Shown: positions 27,401-36,141 of the stretch, in pieces
Layout: every line of letters begins with the position of its first letter
How positions within the stretch are numbered: the first letter of the stretch is position 1
Source of the DNA: VXPQ01 sp965248175
GTDB taxonomy: Bacteria > Bacteroidota > Rhodothermia > Rhodothermales > VXPQ01
Direction of reading: 5' to 3'
DNA length: 64,000 nt
Assembly: GCA_965248175.1 (NCBI GenBank)
Contig: OZ252093.1
Coordinates: forward strand, 1,302,001 to 1,366,000
Translations under genes and position numbers: made by a program
Notes under the pieces: generated by a model
What the model was told of the DNA's origin: nothing
The model's database searches: none
Seen by the model: the letters and a program-made list of their open reading frames with translations, nothing else

Positions 27401-27970
27401 GCGGTGGTGAAGGTGGAGGAGGCGGTAGGTACGGAAGGGCGCATCATCAACGATACGCTCGAACGGACCGCCATGCTCAATATCATCGACGAGAAGTGGA
27501 TGGGGCACCTGCGGGAACTCGATGAAGTCAAGGAAGGGATCGGGCTCCGCGCCTACGGACAGCGGGATCCGCTCGTCGAATACAAGATGGAGGCGTTCAA
27601 GCTCTTCGCCGAGATGATGGGGACGATCAATGAAGAGGTCGTTTCGTTCGTGTTCAAGGCGGGGCCGCTTGTCGCCGAGCAATCCGCCCGGTCTGCCCGC
27701 TCCGCCCCTGTGCGCCGCCGTCTCGATCCGAAGCGGGCGCGGACGCGCCACGATTCCATGGAGCCGACCTACGGCGTCAAGTCGGGCGGGGCGCAAGCGG
27801 CGTCTGCCGACCGGGATCCAACTGCCCGGAAGGAGACCATCGTAGTGGACCAGAAAATCGGGCGCAACGAGAAAGTGACCATCCAGAATCCGTCTACCGG
27901 GCAAACGCAAACGCTCAAGTACAAACTTGCAGAGCGAAAAATTGCAGAGGGATGGGTGCTGGTTTCCTGA
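24467..27970 (+). CDS. secA: Preprotein translocase ATPase SecA
   Basis: 1,167 residues, longer than E. coli SecA (901). The motor domain has Walker A MKTGEGKT, the DEVDSVLIDEART segment and TNMAGRGTDIKL. Two insertions typical of Bacteroidota are visible: a charged one near residues 70-140, and a highly acidic/basic helical one near 490-540 (ADASLDEEKKENKR). The C-terminus has an Ala/Arg-rich linker, then KIGRNEKVTIQNP and an end at GWVLVS, so the zinc-binding CxCxSGxxxxxCH SecB-binding motif is absent. The ATG at 24467 (MIDFFKSLFG) is the family start; the frame is open 19 codons further. Drives Sec-dependent export of the many signal-peptide proteins seen here. Confidence 0.95.
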   Translation: MIDFFKSLFGDKNERELKRLWPVVERINAAYEDLSDLSDEELRARTDDFRQRIREAVADNEASQKALRAKLGGAVPVPEKGKPAADETALPAFSGNGVGTDNGKELSPQQHRALFDELDGLEEEWLEAVEEVLDSMVAEAFAVVKETCRRLLGKEWEAGGTRIFWDMVPYDAQLLGGVVLHQGRIAEMKTGEGKTLVAVLPIYLNALADRGVHVVTVNPYLAQRDAEWMGPVFEFHGLTVDVIDKHESHTEGRRKAYRADITYGTNNEFGFDYLRDNSFVSEQEQLVQRGHHFAIVDEVDSVLIDEARTPLIISGPVPQANDSRFMELQPVIERLVYAQQKAVAGFASEAERRLRERDRAEEAGDRKTASEMENEAGLAILRANRGFPRNKKLQKLLQEMGVAQLLRKTEFFYLQDNAKHMPLVDEPLYFALEEKQHAIEMTEQGREFAARAAGEDTDLFVLPDMGDKIASIEGRYAERRRQMEADIEADASLDEEKKENKRMNDVRLLAKEEEEEKRTLYTLYSERAERLHAIEQLLKAYTLYEKDVEYIVQERRVQIVDEHTGRVLSGRRYSDGLHQAIEAKEKVQVQAATQTYATITLQNYFRMYDKLSGMTGTAETEAEEFWKIYEMDVVVVPTNRPITRDDLDDLVLRTKREKYRAAIKKIAEYNKAGRPVLVGTTSVDVSETLSRMLKRSGIRHNVLNARRDRAKAEADIIAEAGQRGAVTIATNMAGRGTDIKLGAGVIEAGGLAILGTERHESRRIDLQLRGRSGRQGDPGESQFYVSLEDDLMRLFGSDRAAKVMDRLNMEEGAVITHPWVNKSITRAQKKVEQNNFAIRKRQLEYDDVLNSQRQVIYDRRLHALKGERFHGEILEMLQDVISEVVEKHYGEGTLDDLHEEILRKLAFEFELEREEFVSLGEDGVEQLIYDAAISFYRRKRDALSRPFHKGMQQVMEQDEERRPARVFVDFTDGRRLLRAVVKVEEAVGTEGRIINDTLERTAMLNIIDEKWMGHLRELDEVKEGIGLRAYGQRDPLVEYKMEAFKLFAEMMGTINEEVVSFVFKAGPLVAEQSARSARSAPVRRRLDPKRARTRHDSMEPTYGVKSGGAQAASADRDPTARKETIVVDQKIGRNEKVTIQNPSTGQTQTLKYKLAERKIAEGWVLVS

Positions 27971-28042
27971 ACCGGGGTTATGTCCCGAGGTGTTTTCTTG
28001 TCTGTTACTGCGGAGATCCTCGTTTAAGCATTTCGCGCTCCC

Positions 28043-29752
28043 TTGCTGAAGTCTCTTTACGTCCGCGATTACGCACTCATCGAGGAGCTTCGTGTCGAGT
28101 TCGATGCGGGGCTTACTATCATTACGGGTGAGACAGGCGCCGGCAAGTCCATTCTGATCGGGGCCCTGCAGGCGATTCTGGGAGAGCGGACATCCCCTTC
28201 CGCCATCCGATCCGGCGCGGCGAAGGCAGTCATCGAGGGAGTGTTCGATCAGGTGGACGATCCGTCCGTTGTGTCCTTGCTCCGGGAATATGCAGTGGAT
28301 CCGGCCCCGGTGATGATCCTGCGCCGGGAAATCACGCCGTCGTACAGCCGCGGATTCGTCAACGACACTCCGGCTACGCTACAGGCAATGCGCGCCGTCG
28401 CCTCCCGTCTCATCGATTTGCATGGGCAGCATGAGCACCAGTCGCTGCTGAATGTTTCGACGCATATCGGCCTGCTGGATGATTTTGGCCGGCTCGGAGA
28501 GGCGCGCGAAGCGTGCACAGGTCATTTCCGGAACTTCGCGGCCCTGCTTGCCGAACGGGACGCGCTGGCAGCCCGGCAGCGCGACATGCAGGAAAAGCGA
28601 GCGCTCCATGCGTTTCAGATCGAGGAGATAGATCGCGTATCGCCCCGGGAAGGAGAAGAAGAACTCCTCGAAAACGAACGCCGCGTGCTGGAGCATGCAG
28701 AGCGTTTGCACGAGGCGTCTGCCCGGTTGAGCTCCGTCTTGTACGAAGACGGGCATTCCATTCACGATCAACTGGTCGCTGTCCGCAACGAACTGCGCGA
28801 ACTGGCGGAGATCGATCCCCGTTTCGAGGAAACGCTCGGCGAGATCGATTCCGCCTGTATCGTCACGGCGGAGATGTCCTCGTTTCTGAAGCAGTATGGC
28901 GAGCAGGCGGCGTTCGACCCCGAACGGCTCGAAGAAATCAGGACCCGGCTCGTCGATATACGGGGGCTGGCCCGCAAATACGGCGGTACGCTGGAAGCGG
29001 TGCTGGAGCACCGGCGCAAGATCGGCGAAGCCCACGCCGAGGCGGCGCATTTCGATGCGGCGCTCGATACCCTGACGGATCGCATGACAACGACACAGGG
29101 GCGTTTGTCAGAGGCCGCCATCCACCTGAGCGCCCGGCGCAAGGAGGTGGCCCATGCCATCCGGGAAGCGGTGGAGGAGGAATGCAGCAAGCTCGGCATG
29201 GTCGATTGCCGGTTCGATGTCCGGTTTTCTGTGGACGAGGACCCGGACGGGTGGATTCTTGCAGAGGACCGGCGTGTGGCGGCGCATGCCTCGGGCATGG
29301 ATCGTGTTGAATTTTACATCTCGACGAACAAGGGCGAGGCGCTGCGGCCGCTTGCCCGCGTTGCTTCCGGCGGGGAGATCAGCCGCATCATGCTGGCTCT
29401 GAAGACCGTGCTGGCGCGAAGCGAGGCGTATCCGGTGCTGGTTTTCGACGAGATCGACTCGGGTATTTCGGGAGCGGTGGCGAGCAAGGTGGGGCAAAGC
29501 CTGCACGCGCTGGCCGCCAACCATCAGATTGTCGCCATTACCCATTTGCCCCAGATTGCGGCGCAGGGAGATGCACATTTTGTGGTCGAGAAATATGTGG
29601 AGGGGGATCGTACGAAGACGCGCATCCGGCGACTGGTCGAAAACCAGCGGGCAGAACATGTGGCCGGGCTGATGACCGGCGCCGATATTACGGATGCGGC
29701 GCTGCAAAGCGCACAGGATTTAATGGAAGCCAGCCGCAAGGGAGGGGCATGA
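28043..29752 (+). CDS. recN: DNA repair protein RecN
   Basis: 569 residues, SMC-like. Head domain N-terminus with Walker A GETGAGKS, a central coiled-coil region (about 160-390), and the C-terminal ABC signature ASGGEISRIMLALK with Walker B VLVFDEIDSGISG. Functions in recombinational repair of double-strand breaks. The start is a TTG at 28043 (LLKSLYVRDYALIEEL, the standard RecN opening); no ATG fits. The next gene overlaps by 4 bases, suggesting coupling. Confidence 0.95.
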   Translation: MLKSLYVRDYALIEELRVEFDAGLTIITGETGAGKSILIGALQAILGERTSPSAIRSGAAKAVIEGVFDQVDDPSVVSLLREYAVDPAPVMILRREITPSYSRGFVNDTPATLQAMRAVASRLIDLHGQHEHQSLLNVSTHIGLLDDFGRLGEAREACTGHFRNFAALLAERDALAARQRDMQEKRALHAFQIEEIDRVSPREGEEELLENERRVLEHAERLHEASARLSSVLYEDGHSIHDQLVAVRNELRELAEIDPRFEETLGEIDSACIVTAEMSSFLKQYGEQAAFDPERLEEIRTRLVDIRGLARKYGGTLEAVLEHRRKIGEAHAEAAHFDAALDTLTDRMTTTQGRLSEAAIHLSARRKEVAHAIREAVEEECSKLGMVDCRFDVRFSVDEDPDGWILAEDRRVAAHASGMDRVEFYISTNKGEALRPLARVASGGEISRIMLALKTVLARSEAYPVLVFDEIDSGISGAVASKVGQSLHALAANHQIVAITHLPQIAAQGDAHFVVEKYVEGDRTKTRIRRLVENQRAEHVAGLMTGADITDAALQSAQDLMEASRKGGA

Positions 29753-31182
29753 TGGCGGATATTCGTTTCGGAACAGACGGCTGGCGCGCCGTTATTGCAG
29801 AGGACTTCACGTTCCGCAACCTGCACAGGGTGGCCCATGCGACCGCCGAATGGGTCCTTGAACGGTCCGGCGCCGCGCCGAAAGTCGTGATCGGGTACGA
29901 TACGCGGTTTCTTGGACGTTCCTTCGCTGAATATGCCGCCCGCGTGCTGGCCTCGGCAGGCATCAAGGTCCTGTTGCCGAAATCGTTCGTGCCTACCCCC
30001 GCCGTAAGCTGGGCTACAAGGGAATCCGGATGTACGGCGGGCATCGTCATCACGGCCAGTCATAATCCGCCCGAATACAGCGGATTCAAACTGAAGGCGG
30101 ATTTCGGCGGACCGCTGTTGCCGGACGATATCGCTGAGGTGGAGGCCCGGATACCCGCTGCGGGCGATATCCTGCCTGCTCCGCAGCCGCTGGATCTGTT
30201 GCGGCGCAGCGGAGGGATTACGGAGCAAGATATCACGACAGGCTATCTGGATTGTCTCAGGAGCCGCCTGGATATCGATGCGATTCGCGCTTCCGGCCTG
30301 CGCGTCGCGCACGACGCCATGTTCGGCGCCGGCCAGGGCGTCTTTGTTGAATTACTCGGAACCGGGCAGGTGGCGGCGCTGCGGCATGAACACAATCCGG
30401 GGTTCGGGGGGCGCCCACCCGAGCCTATCGAGCGCAATCTGGGAATACTTGCCGAGGCGGTTGTTGCCGAGGGGTGCGCTGTGGGGATTGCCAACGACGG
30501 CGATGCGGATCGGGTGGCCCTGTTCGACGAGCGGGGAAGATTTGTGGATTCGCATACCCTCCTTGCCTTGCTCGTCAGATATCTTCACAAGGAAGTCGGG
30601 ATGTCGGGCCGGGTTGTCAAGGCCTTTTCAAGTACGTCGCTCATCGATCGCATGGGGGAGGCGTACGGGCTTCCTGTGGAAACGACGCGGATCGGTTTCA
30701 AGTACATTGCCGGGCATATCGTGAAGGGGGACGTACTTCTGGGAGGCGAGGAATCCGGGGGCATTGCCGCACAGGGGCATATCCCGGATCGGGATGGCCT
30801 GTACATTGGTCTGCTTGTGATGCAGATGATGGCGCAGCGGGGCAAAAAACTGTCGGAACTCGTAGCGGAATTACATGACGAGTTCGGTGCGCAAGCCTAT
30901 CGCCGCATCGATTTCCGTACCACCGATGCGAAAAAGGAACGTATCCTGCAGCGTCTCCGGCAGGGCAACGGGCCGGAAGTGATTGCAGGCTCCTCTGTGC
31001 TGCGGGTGGATCCTTTCGACGGTTTCAAGCACCATGTCGAAGGCGGTTGGTTGCTGATCCGGCCCTCGGGTACGGAACCGTTGCTGCGCGTCTACGCCGA
31101 GGCGGAAACGCCGGAACGCGCCCAGGCGCTTATTCTCGACGCCGCCGACCAGTTGGGATTACCGGTTCCACAAGAGGATTAG
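29749..31182 (+). CDS. Phosphoglucomutase/phosphomannomutase family protein
   Basis: 477 residues with the four alpha-D-phosphohexomutase domains: FGTDGWRAVIAEDF at the start, the phosphoserine loop TASHNPPEYSGFK near residue 103, the metal-binding DGDADR, the sugar-binding GGEESGG, and the phosphate-binding RPSGTEPLLRVYAE. Interconverts hexose 1- and 6-phosphates; whether glucose or mannose is preferred cannot be told. Two adjacent ATG codons (29749, 29752) are possible; the first overlaps the recN stop. Confidence 0.92.
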   Translation: MMADIRFGTDGWRAVIAEDFTFRNLHRVAHATAEWVLERSGAAPKVVIGYDTRFLGRSFAEYAARVLASAGIKVLLPKSFVPTPAVSWATRESGCTAGIVITASHNPPEYSGFKLKADFGGPLLPDDIAEVEARIPAAGDILPAPQPLDLLRRSGGITEQDITTGYLDCLRSRLDIDAIRASGLRVAHDAMFGAGQGVFVELLGTGQVAALRHEHNPGFGGRPPEPIERNLGILAEAVVAEGCAVGIANDGDADRVALFDERGRFVDSHTLLALLVRYLHKEVGMSGRVVKAFSSTSLIDRMGEAYGLPVETTRIGFKYIAGHIVKGDVLLGGEESGGIAAQGHIPDRDGLYIGLLVMQMMAQRGKKLSELVAELHDEFGAQAYRRIDFRTTDAKKERILQRLRQGNGPEVIAGSSVLRVDPFDGFKHHVEGGWLLIRPSGTEPLLRVYAEAETPERAQALILDAADQLGLPVPQED

Positions 31183-31310
31183 AGATCCGCTCGGCGCGTA
31201 GGGATCCGAGCGCGTGTGGTCGGCAATCATTCGGCAATACATCTTGCCCGCCGAACAAAAGGGAGGTCACTGGGGATCCGAGCGCGCGCAGCCCGCAATC
31301 CGGCCCGGGG

Positions 31311-32294
31311 TCAGGACGCCGCCGCGATCGTTTCCTGCCGCCGCGTCAGCAGTTGTTCTATGGCGCGTACGTCGTCTTCGGAAAGCGCAGCGTTGCCTGC
31401 CTGGGCGGTTTCCTCGATCTGGTCCGGCCTCCGGGCGCCCACGATAGCGGAGGTCACCTCGGGCCGCCGGAGCACCCAGGCAATGGCCAGTTGGGAAAGC
31501 GTCAGGTTGTTGCGCTCGGCGATGGGCTTCAGACCATCGACCAGGGCGAGGTTCGCGTCGAAGGCCGGCGCCCGGAACTCGACGTTCCCGCGCCGCCAGT
31601 CGTTTGCAGCCAACCCGGCAAGGCGGGCTTTGGAGAATTTGCCGGTCAGAAGACCGCATACCATCGGGCTGTAGACGATCACGCCGATGTTGTTTTCGGC
31701 GCAGTACGGCAACAGGGCATCCTCGATGCCGCGTCGCAACATGCTGTAGGGCGGCTGGAGCGACGCTACCGGGTGAATGGCCTGCACGGTCCGCAGGTGC
31801 TCCACCGTGAAGTTGGATACGCCGGCATAGCGAATCTTTCCTTCCTCGACCATTTTTGCGATTTCGGTCCATCCTTCCTCAATTTCTCCGAGAGGATCGG
31901 GCCAGTGAATCTGGTACAGGTCGATCACGTCCGTTTTGAGGCGCTTCAGGCTCGATTCGCATTCCTTGCGTACGCCGCCGGCCTTCAGTCTCCTGTAGAT
32001 AGTGCCGTCCTTTTTCCAGTGGGGTCCGCATTTCGTGGCCAGAAACACCTCGTCCCGGCGGCCCGCAATAGCCTCTCCTACGATTTTTTCGGAATGCCCG
32101 AGGCCGTAGACACGGGCTGTATCTATCCAGTTGATACCTACGTCGAGAGCACGGCGAATGGCAGCGACGGATTCCCGGTCTTCCTGGGGCCCCCAGCCGT
32201 ATTGCCAGTCGCCGCCGCCGATGGCCCAGGTGCCGAGGCCGACGCCGGTAAGTTGTTCTCCGGTATATCCGAGGGGGCGTGTGTCGAGAGACAT
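31311..32294 (-). CDS. Aldo/keto reductase
   Basis: 327 residues, a TIM-barrel NADPH-dependent oxidoreductase of the tas/YajO-like class. The catalytic tetrad region can be read: DTARVYGLGHSE (Asp and Tyr), ATKCGPHW (Lys) and YQIHWPDP (His). The C-terminal cofactor site is SAIVGARRPDQIEE. The ATG at 32294 (MSLDTRPLGYTGEQLTGVGL) is the natural start; upstream in-frame residues are not conserved. It follows msrA by 26 bases and is third in the galM-msrA-AKR set. Substrate unknown; a sugar lactone or aldehyde would fit the neighbour galM, but this is only inference. Confidence 0.9.
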   Translation of the reverse strand: MSLDTRPLGYTGEQLTGVGLGTWAIGGGDWQYGWGPQEDRESVAAIRRALDVGINWIDTARVYGLGHSEKIVGEAIAGRRDEVFLATKCGPHWKKDGTIYRRLKAGGVRKECESSLKRLKTDVIDLYQIHWPDPLGEIEEGWTEIAKMVEEGKIRYAGVSNFTVEHLRTVQAIHPVASLQPPYSMLRRGIEDALLPYCAENNIGVIVYSPMVCGLLTGKFSKARLAGLAANDWRRGNVEFRAPAFDANLALVDGLKPIAERNNLTLSQLAIAWVLRRPEVTSAIVGARRPDQIEETAQAGNAALSEDDVRAIEQLLTRRQETIAAAS

Positions 32295-32320
32295 GGTGCA
32301 GGCGTTTTGCTCCGGACAGG

Positions 32321-32863
32321 TTACTTCAGGCGGGCCGCGTATTCCTTGCGCAGCTTGGCGACTTTGGGGGCAATGACGATGCGGCAATAAGGTTGCCGGG
32401 CATTGTCCCGGTAGTACGCATGGTGTTCCTCTTCCGCAGGGTAGAAGGTCTCCAGCGGTTCGATTTCGGTCACGATGGGATTGTGCCAGATATCCTTGCC
32501 GTCGAACTCGGTCAGCGTGCTTTGCGCCACGGCTGCCTGGGTTTCGTCGTGGTACAGGATGATGGAGCGGTACTGCGGCCCGACATCTCCACCCTGCCGG
32601 TCCGGCGTAGTCGGATCGTGCGTTGTGAAGAAAACATCAAGGATGCCCCGGTAGGAGATTTCGGAAGGATCGAAGTCGATTTGCACGACCTCGGCATGGC
32701 CCGTACGGCCTGTGCATACCTGCCGGTACGTCGGGTCGGGGGCATGGCCGCCGGCATAGCCCGGGACGATTTTACGTATCCCCCGAAGCGGCTCGAACAC
32801 CGCTTCAAGACACCAGAAGCAGCCTCCTCCAAGAGCGGCCTGTTCCATAGCCTGTTCGGTCAT
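32321..32863 (-). CDS. msrA: Peptide-methionine (S)-S-oxide reductase
   Basis: 180 residues. Repairs methionine sulfoxide in proteins. The catalytic cysteine sits in GGGCFWCLEAVF near residue 15, followed by VPGYAGGHAPDPTYRQVCTG and GHAEVVQIDFDP. The fused MsrB domain found in some bacteria is absent. No signal peptide, so cytoplasmic. The start overlaps the stop of the galM-like gene (ATGA), so translation is probably coupled. Confidence 0.95.
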   Translation of the reverse strand: MTEQAMEQAALGGGCFWCLEAVFEPLRGIRKIVPGYAGGHAPDPTYRQVCTGRTGHAEVVQIDFDPSEISYRGILDVFFTTHDPTTPDRQGGDVGPQYRSIILYHDETQAAVAQSTLTEFDGKDIWHNPIVTEIEPLETFYPAEEEHHAYYRDNARQPYCRIVIAPKVAKLRKEYAARLK

Positions 32864-34008
32864 GGCAATACGTCGAAGGAATAGATGGTGCGGGAGGTAT
32901 ACGTTTCACCCGGTCGCAGAATCGTCGAGGGGAAACCGTCCTGGTTCGGCGAATCGGGAAAATGCTGGGTTTCGAGGCAGAAGCCGCTGCGCCTCTCATA
33001 GGATACGCCTTTGCCGGTAATGGATCCGTCCAGGAAATTCCCCGTGTAGAATTGTACGCCCGGCTCGGTGGTGTGCACTTCCATGACGCGCCCGCTGACA
33101 GGGTCCGCAACCCGGGCCGCGAGCTTGAGCGCGCCTGCTTCTCCGTTCAGCACGAAGTTGTGGTCGTAGCCCCCTCCGCGCTCGATCTGTGTATCGTCCG
33201 CGTCGATGCGGGCGCCTATGGCGGTCGGTTCCGTGAAGTCGAAGGGCGTTCCTGCAACCGGCTGCAGTTCTCCGGTGGGGATCAGCGTCTCGTCAGCAGG
33301 CGTGAACCGGTCTGCATGGAGCGTGAGCTCATGGCCGAGGATGTCCCCGCTGCCCACTCCGGCCAGATTGAAATAGGTGTGCTGCGTCAGGTTGACGGGG
33401 GTTGCTTTGTCCGTCGTAGCGCGGTAGTCGATCTCGAAGGCGTTTTCGTCGGTGAGCGTATAGGTTACTTCCATATCGAGCGTGCCCGGGTAGCCTTCCT
33501 CTCCGTCCGGGCTGGTGTAGGCGAGCCGTACGCCGCGCTGGCCGGTTTCCTCGAACGGTTCCGCTGTCCAGACCACCTTGTCAAAACCTCGTTCGCCGCC
33601 GTGCAGGTGATTGGGGCCGTCGTTAGCGGCGAGCGTCCAGGTTTCTCCGTCGAGGGTGAAGGCGGCTCCGCCGATCCGGTTTCCGTACCGCCCGATGAGG
33701 GAACCGAAGTAGGGAGACTGTTCCAGATACCCTGCGAGCGTATCGTATCCGAGTGCAATGTCGCCGGGCGTACCCTCGGCGTCCGGCACGAACAAATGGG
33801 TAACGATACCTCCATAGTTCGTGAGTCGGATTTCCATGCCGTGGGCATTCGCCAGCGTGAAGAGTTCTACGGGTACGCCGTCCGCCTCGCCGAATGGGGC
33901 AACCTGTACGCCGGGAGCGGTTTCCGGCGCTTCCGTATCGTCCGGCGCACCGGTACAGGAAGCCATGAGCAAGAGGGAAAGCATCGGAAGGATCGTGCGT
34001 CGTCGCAT
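32860..34008 (-). CDS. Aldose 1-epimerase (mutarotase), lipoprotein form
   Basis: 382 residues. An N-terminal lipoprotein signal (MRRRTILPML, hydrophobic core, lipobox MASC) precedes a GalM fold. Substrate-binding and catalytic residues appear as GRYGNRIGGAAF, GPNHLHGGERGFDK, the QHTYFNLAG block with the catalytic His, and GVQFYTGNFLDG; the catalytic Glu region is ETQHFPDSPN. Envelope-anchored mutarotases in Bacteroidota act with polysaccharide-degrading systems on released sugars. First gene of the galM-msrA-AKR operon. Confidence 0.92.
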   Translation of the reverse strand: MRRRTILPMLSLLLMASCTGAPDDTEAPETAPGVQVAPFGEADGVPVELFTLANAHGMEIRLTNYGGIVTHLFVPDAEGTPGDIALGYDTLAGYLEQSPYFGSLIGRYGNRIGGAAFTLDGETWTLAANDGPNHLHGGERGFDKVVWTAEPFEETGQRGVRLAYTSPDGEEGYPGTLDMEVTYTLTDENAFEIDYRATTDKATPVNLTQHTYFNLAGVGSGDILGHELTLHADRFTPADETLIPTGELQPVAGTPFDFTEPTAIGARIDADDTQIERGGGYDHNFVLNGEAGALKLAARVADPVSGRVMEVHTTEPGVQFYTGNFLDGSITGKGVSYERRSGFCLETQHFPDSPNQDGFPSTILRPGETYTSRTIYSFDVLP

Positions 34009-34167
34009 GAGAAGGGGGGATGGGGCATTTCGGGTTGCTGGCGCCGGGTTTTCCCGCTAACCGCCTATATGGCTTTACGGTTCATTGAAGTGCCATTTCC
34101 TCAAAGATAAAGATCAATCGATGAAAGATGTTTTCCGGTTTCTGCCCGAGCCGGGCGGCTCCGTCGC

Positions 34168-35052
34168 TTATTTCAACGGCTCTAATTTATTCCGCAGGAC
34201 CGTTTCGAAATCATCGCGACGCACTGCATACGCTGCAAGGAGTTTTTCGTGGGACTCTTCCAGCGTAAGCACTTCCCAGTGTCCGCGCACCAATCGATAT
34301 TTCCGATCATTCCGGCGTTCCATTTCCGGAACGAGCCATACGATATCTCCGTCGCTGAGATCATGGCTGGGATTTAAAGACGGCCCACCGATTGCTTCAA
34401 AAAAGGGACGATCAACAGCTACGGCCATTTTTGATCCCCATCGGCGCAGTGTAGGTACCTTGATTTGCAACTGCGGCATAAGTCTCTTTGCGCTGGACGA
34501 ACGCCAGTCCGGGCGACGTGTCTTGACGGGAAATGGAGGGGTCGGGTGTGCGCTTCTTTCCAATTTTGCAAATTCGGACCGCATTCCGAGTCCGGAAAAA
34601 TACACAGCCTGAATCTCCAAACCATACCAGGACAATCGTTCATTGCTTCCGCCAGCAATCACAAGGTCAATTTTCCCTGCCGGTCTTCCCGTTTTAGTTC
34701 CCTGCATGAACGGAACTTCCCGGGCAATCATGACCTTGTCCGATGGGAAACCAACGATATCTGCAAGCCATCGGACAACGACATGTTTCTCGTCGAATCT
34801 CTTGGGGCATACAATAACAGGGTCTCCTTCAGGGGTATCGATCATACCGTCTGCTCCTGGTATGTAACTATGCAGCGAGCAGATTCCACCCTTTTTACTG
34901 CATGGCGGTTTCCCTTCCTGAAATGGGCAGCAGGGGCGTTCATCCGCCCTGTTGTTTAGTGCTACCCCGGCAAGACGATTTCTCTCAGAGGGTGATAAAT
35001 CCAGAAAGGAATATCCGTACCACTCAGCGATACCATAGCGTGGTGCGGTCAT
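34168..35052 (-). CDS. NotI-family type II restriction endonuclease (probable)
   Basis: 294 residues. The N-terminal third is cysteine-rich (CCPF, PPCSKKGGICSLHS, VIVCPKRF), matching the arrangement of the four-cysteine iron-binding site of NotI. Further along, GKIDLVIAGG then YGLEIQAVYFSGLGM resembles the PD-(D/E)xK core of NotI, where the corresponding stretch reads YGVLEIQTMDFHG (from memory). The gene overlaps the D12-class adenine methyltransferase by 4 bases (ATGA), the expected restriction-modification layout. The partner modifies adenine whereas NotI's own partner modifies cytosine, so the recognition site may differ. Family call rests on motifs, not on a search. Confidence 0.7.
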   Translation of the reverse strand: MTAPRYGIAEWYGYSFLDLSPSERNRLAGVALNNRADERPCCPFQEGKPPCSKKGGICSLHSYIPGADGMIDTPEGDPVIVCPKRFDEKHVVVRWLADIVGFPSDKVMIAREVPFMQGTKTGRPAGKIDLVIAGGSNERLSWYGLEIQAVYFSGLGMRSEFAKLERSAHPTPPFPVKTRRPDWRSSSAKRLMPQLQIKVPTLRRWGSKMAVAVDRPFFEAIGGPSLNPSHDLSDGDIVWLVPEMERRNDRKYRLVRGHWEVLTLEESHEKLLAAYAVRRDDFETVLRNKLEPLK

Positions 35053-36092
35053 AATGTATTATGGAAAACGGGTTCTGGGGTGATGATCAGTTCCGGGAGG
35101 CGCGTGTGATGGCTGTTCTTCATTAGCACCCGCACAGCAGAAAATCCGTGCAGGCGTATCAGCGACATGATTTCGGGCGCACAATCATACGTCATCAGAA
35201 AATTCGCCCCGGTTTCGGCCAGTATGGCAAATAACCGTTCATGGTCTATTTCACTGTGCGCATAGAGTCGCGAGCCTGCGCGCTTCCCCCCCGCAGTGTA
35301 TGGCGGATCGACGAAAACCACGACATCTTCATTGAGATCGCAAGCAAGTGTCTCAAGAAATTGCATACCGTCCGTCTCACAAAAGGCTATACGATTCGCA
35401 TAGTGACCGATTGCCTCCAAGCGCTTAACAAGGGTTCCAGGATACCACCTTGATGAAATGCCGTGTCCGTTCTCGCCCTTTTTGGAGAGGGATGCACCCG
35501 GAGCAAGGATACCGCTCCGCCGGGTGCGATTCAGGACAAGAGTACGAAATCCATGTTCGGCAATGTCTCGAGGGGCTACGTTCGCCAGTACCTGCACATT
35601 GGATCGGGTTGGAGCGAATGCTTGCACACGACGGATCAGTTCATCTCCTTGACGCAACGCGGTATGCCAAAAAGCCGCCACATCTCTATCCAGTTCGATC
35701 ATTATGCATCGCTTGACCAAGCCTTCCATAACGGCTGTCAAGGAAACGATGCCTCCTCCCGCAAATGGTTCAATGAGGAGATTGGGCGAGGGCAAGCTTC
35801 CAAGCCATGCCCGAATATGGGGAATAAGCCATGTTTTGCCGCCGGGATATCTAAGGGGGCTGCGTTGCGGGACCTGGGCTACGTTGACCGCCGGAATCGG
35901 TGATTCCGGGATGGTCATGGGCGGTACCGCCGACGACGAAACCGCGGTTTCCCATTCATGGCGAGAGCGGTCCGGGGTGTTTTGAATCTGGGGGGCAGAC
36001 AGGGTCGCAGCCTCGATACCTGTTTCTTGCGCCGGGTCATTGATTTTCCGAAACAACGGTCCCGGATATTTGACTTGAATACCGCTATCCAT
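35049..36092 (-). CDS. D12-class (Dam-like) N6-adenine DNA methyltransferase
   Basis: 347 residues. Dam/D12-class motifs are clear: RYPGGKTWLIPHI (SAM-binding, motif X), LLIEPFAGGGIVSL (motif I), and VFVDPPYTAGGKRAG (motif IV, DPPY catalytic). The first 58 residues before MTIPESPIPAV are not family-like; an alternative start is the ATG at 35918. It is the first gene of the two-gene restriction-modification operon and would protect host DNA. A palindrome-rich stretch 50-80 bases upstream of its start may be a control site. Confidence 0.9.
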   Translation of the reverse strand: MDSGIQVKYPGPLFRKINDPAQETGIEAATLSAPQIQNTPDRSRHEWETAVSSSAVPPMTIPESPIPAVNVAQVPQRSPLRYPGGKTWLIPHIRAWLGSLPSPNLLIEPFAGGGIVSLTAVMEGLVKRCIMIELDRDVAAFWHTALRQGDELIRRVQAFAPTRSNVQVLANVAPRDIAEHGFRTLVLNRTRRSGILAPGASLSKKGENGHGISSRWYPGTLVKRLEAIGHYANRIAFCETDGMQFLETLACDLNEDVVVFVDPPYTAGGKRAGSRLYAHSEIDHERLFAILAETGANFLMTYDCAPEIMSLIRLHGFSAVRVLMKNSHHTRLPELIITPEPVFHNTL

Positions 36093-36141
36093 CGCCTTAC
36101 CCCTCCCGAACGTATATTCCCAACTGTGGCGTTTCTGCCCC

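Noticed and set aside
31201..31286. 14-base direct repeat GGGATCCGAGCGCG at 31201 and 31273
   Set aside because: Too short and isolated in an intergenic gap to call an element; no further copies noticed nearby.
31047..32390. 447-codon forward frame over the aldo/keto reductase
   Set aside because: The reverse strand encodes a complete reductase with its catalytic tetrad.
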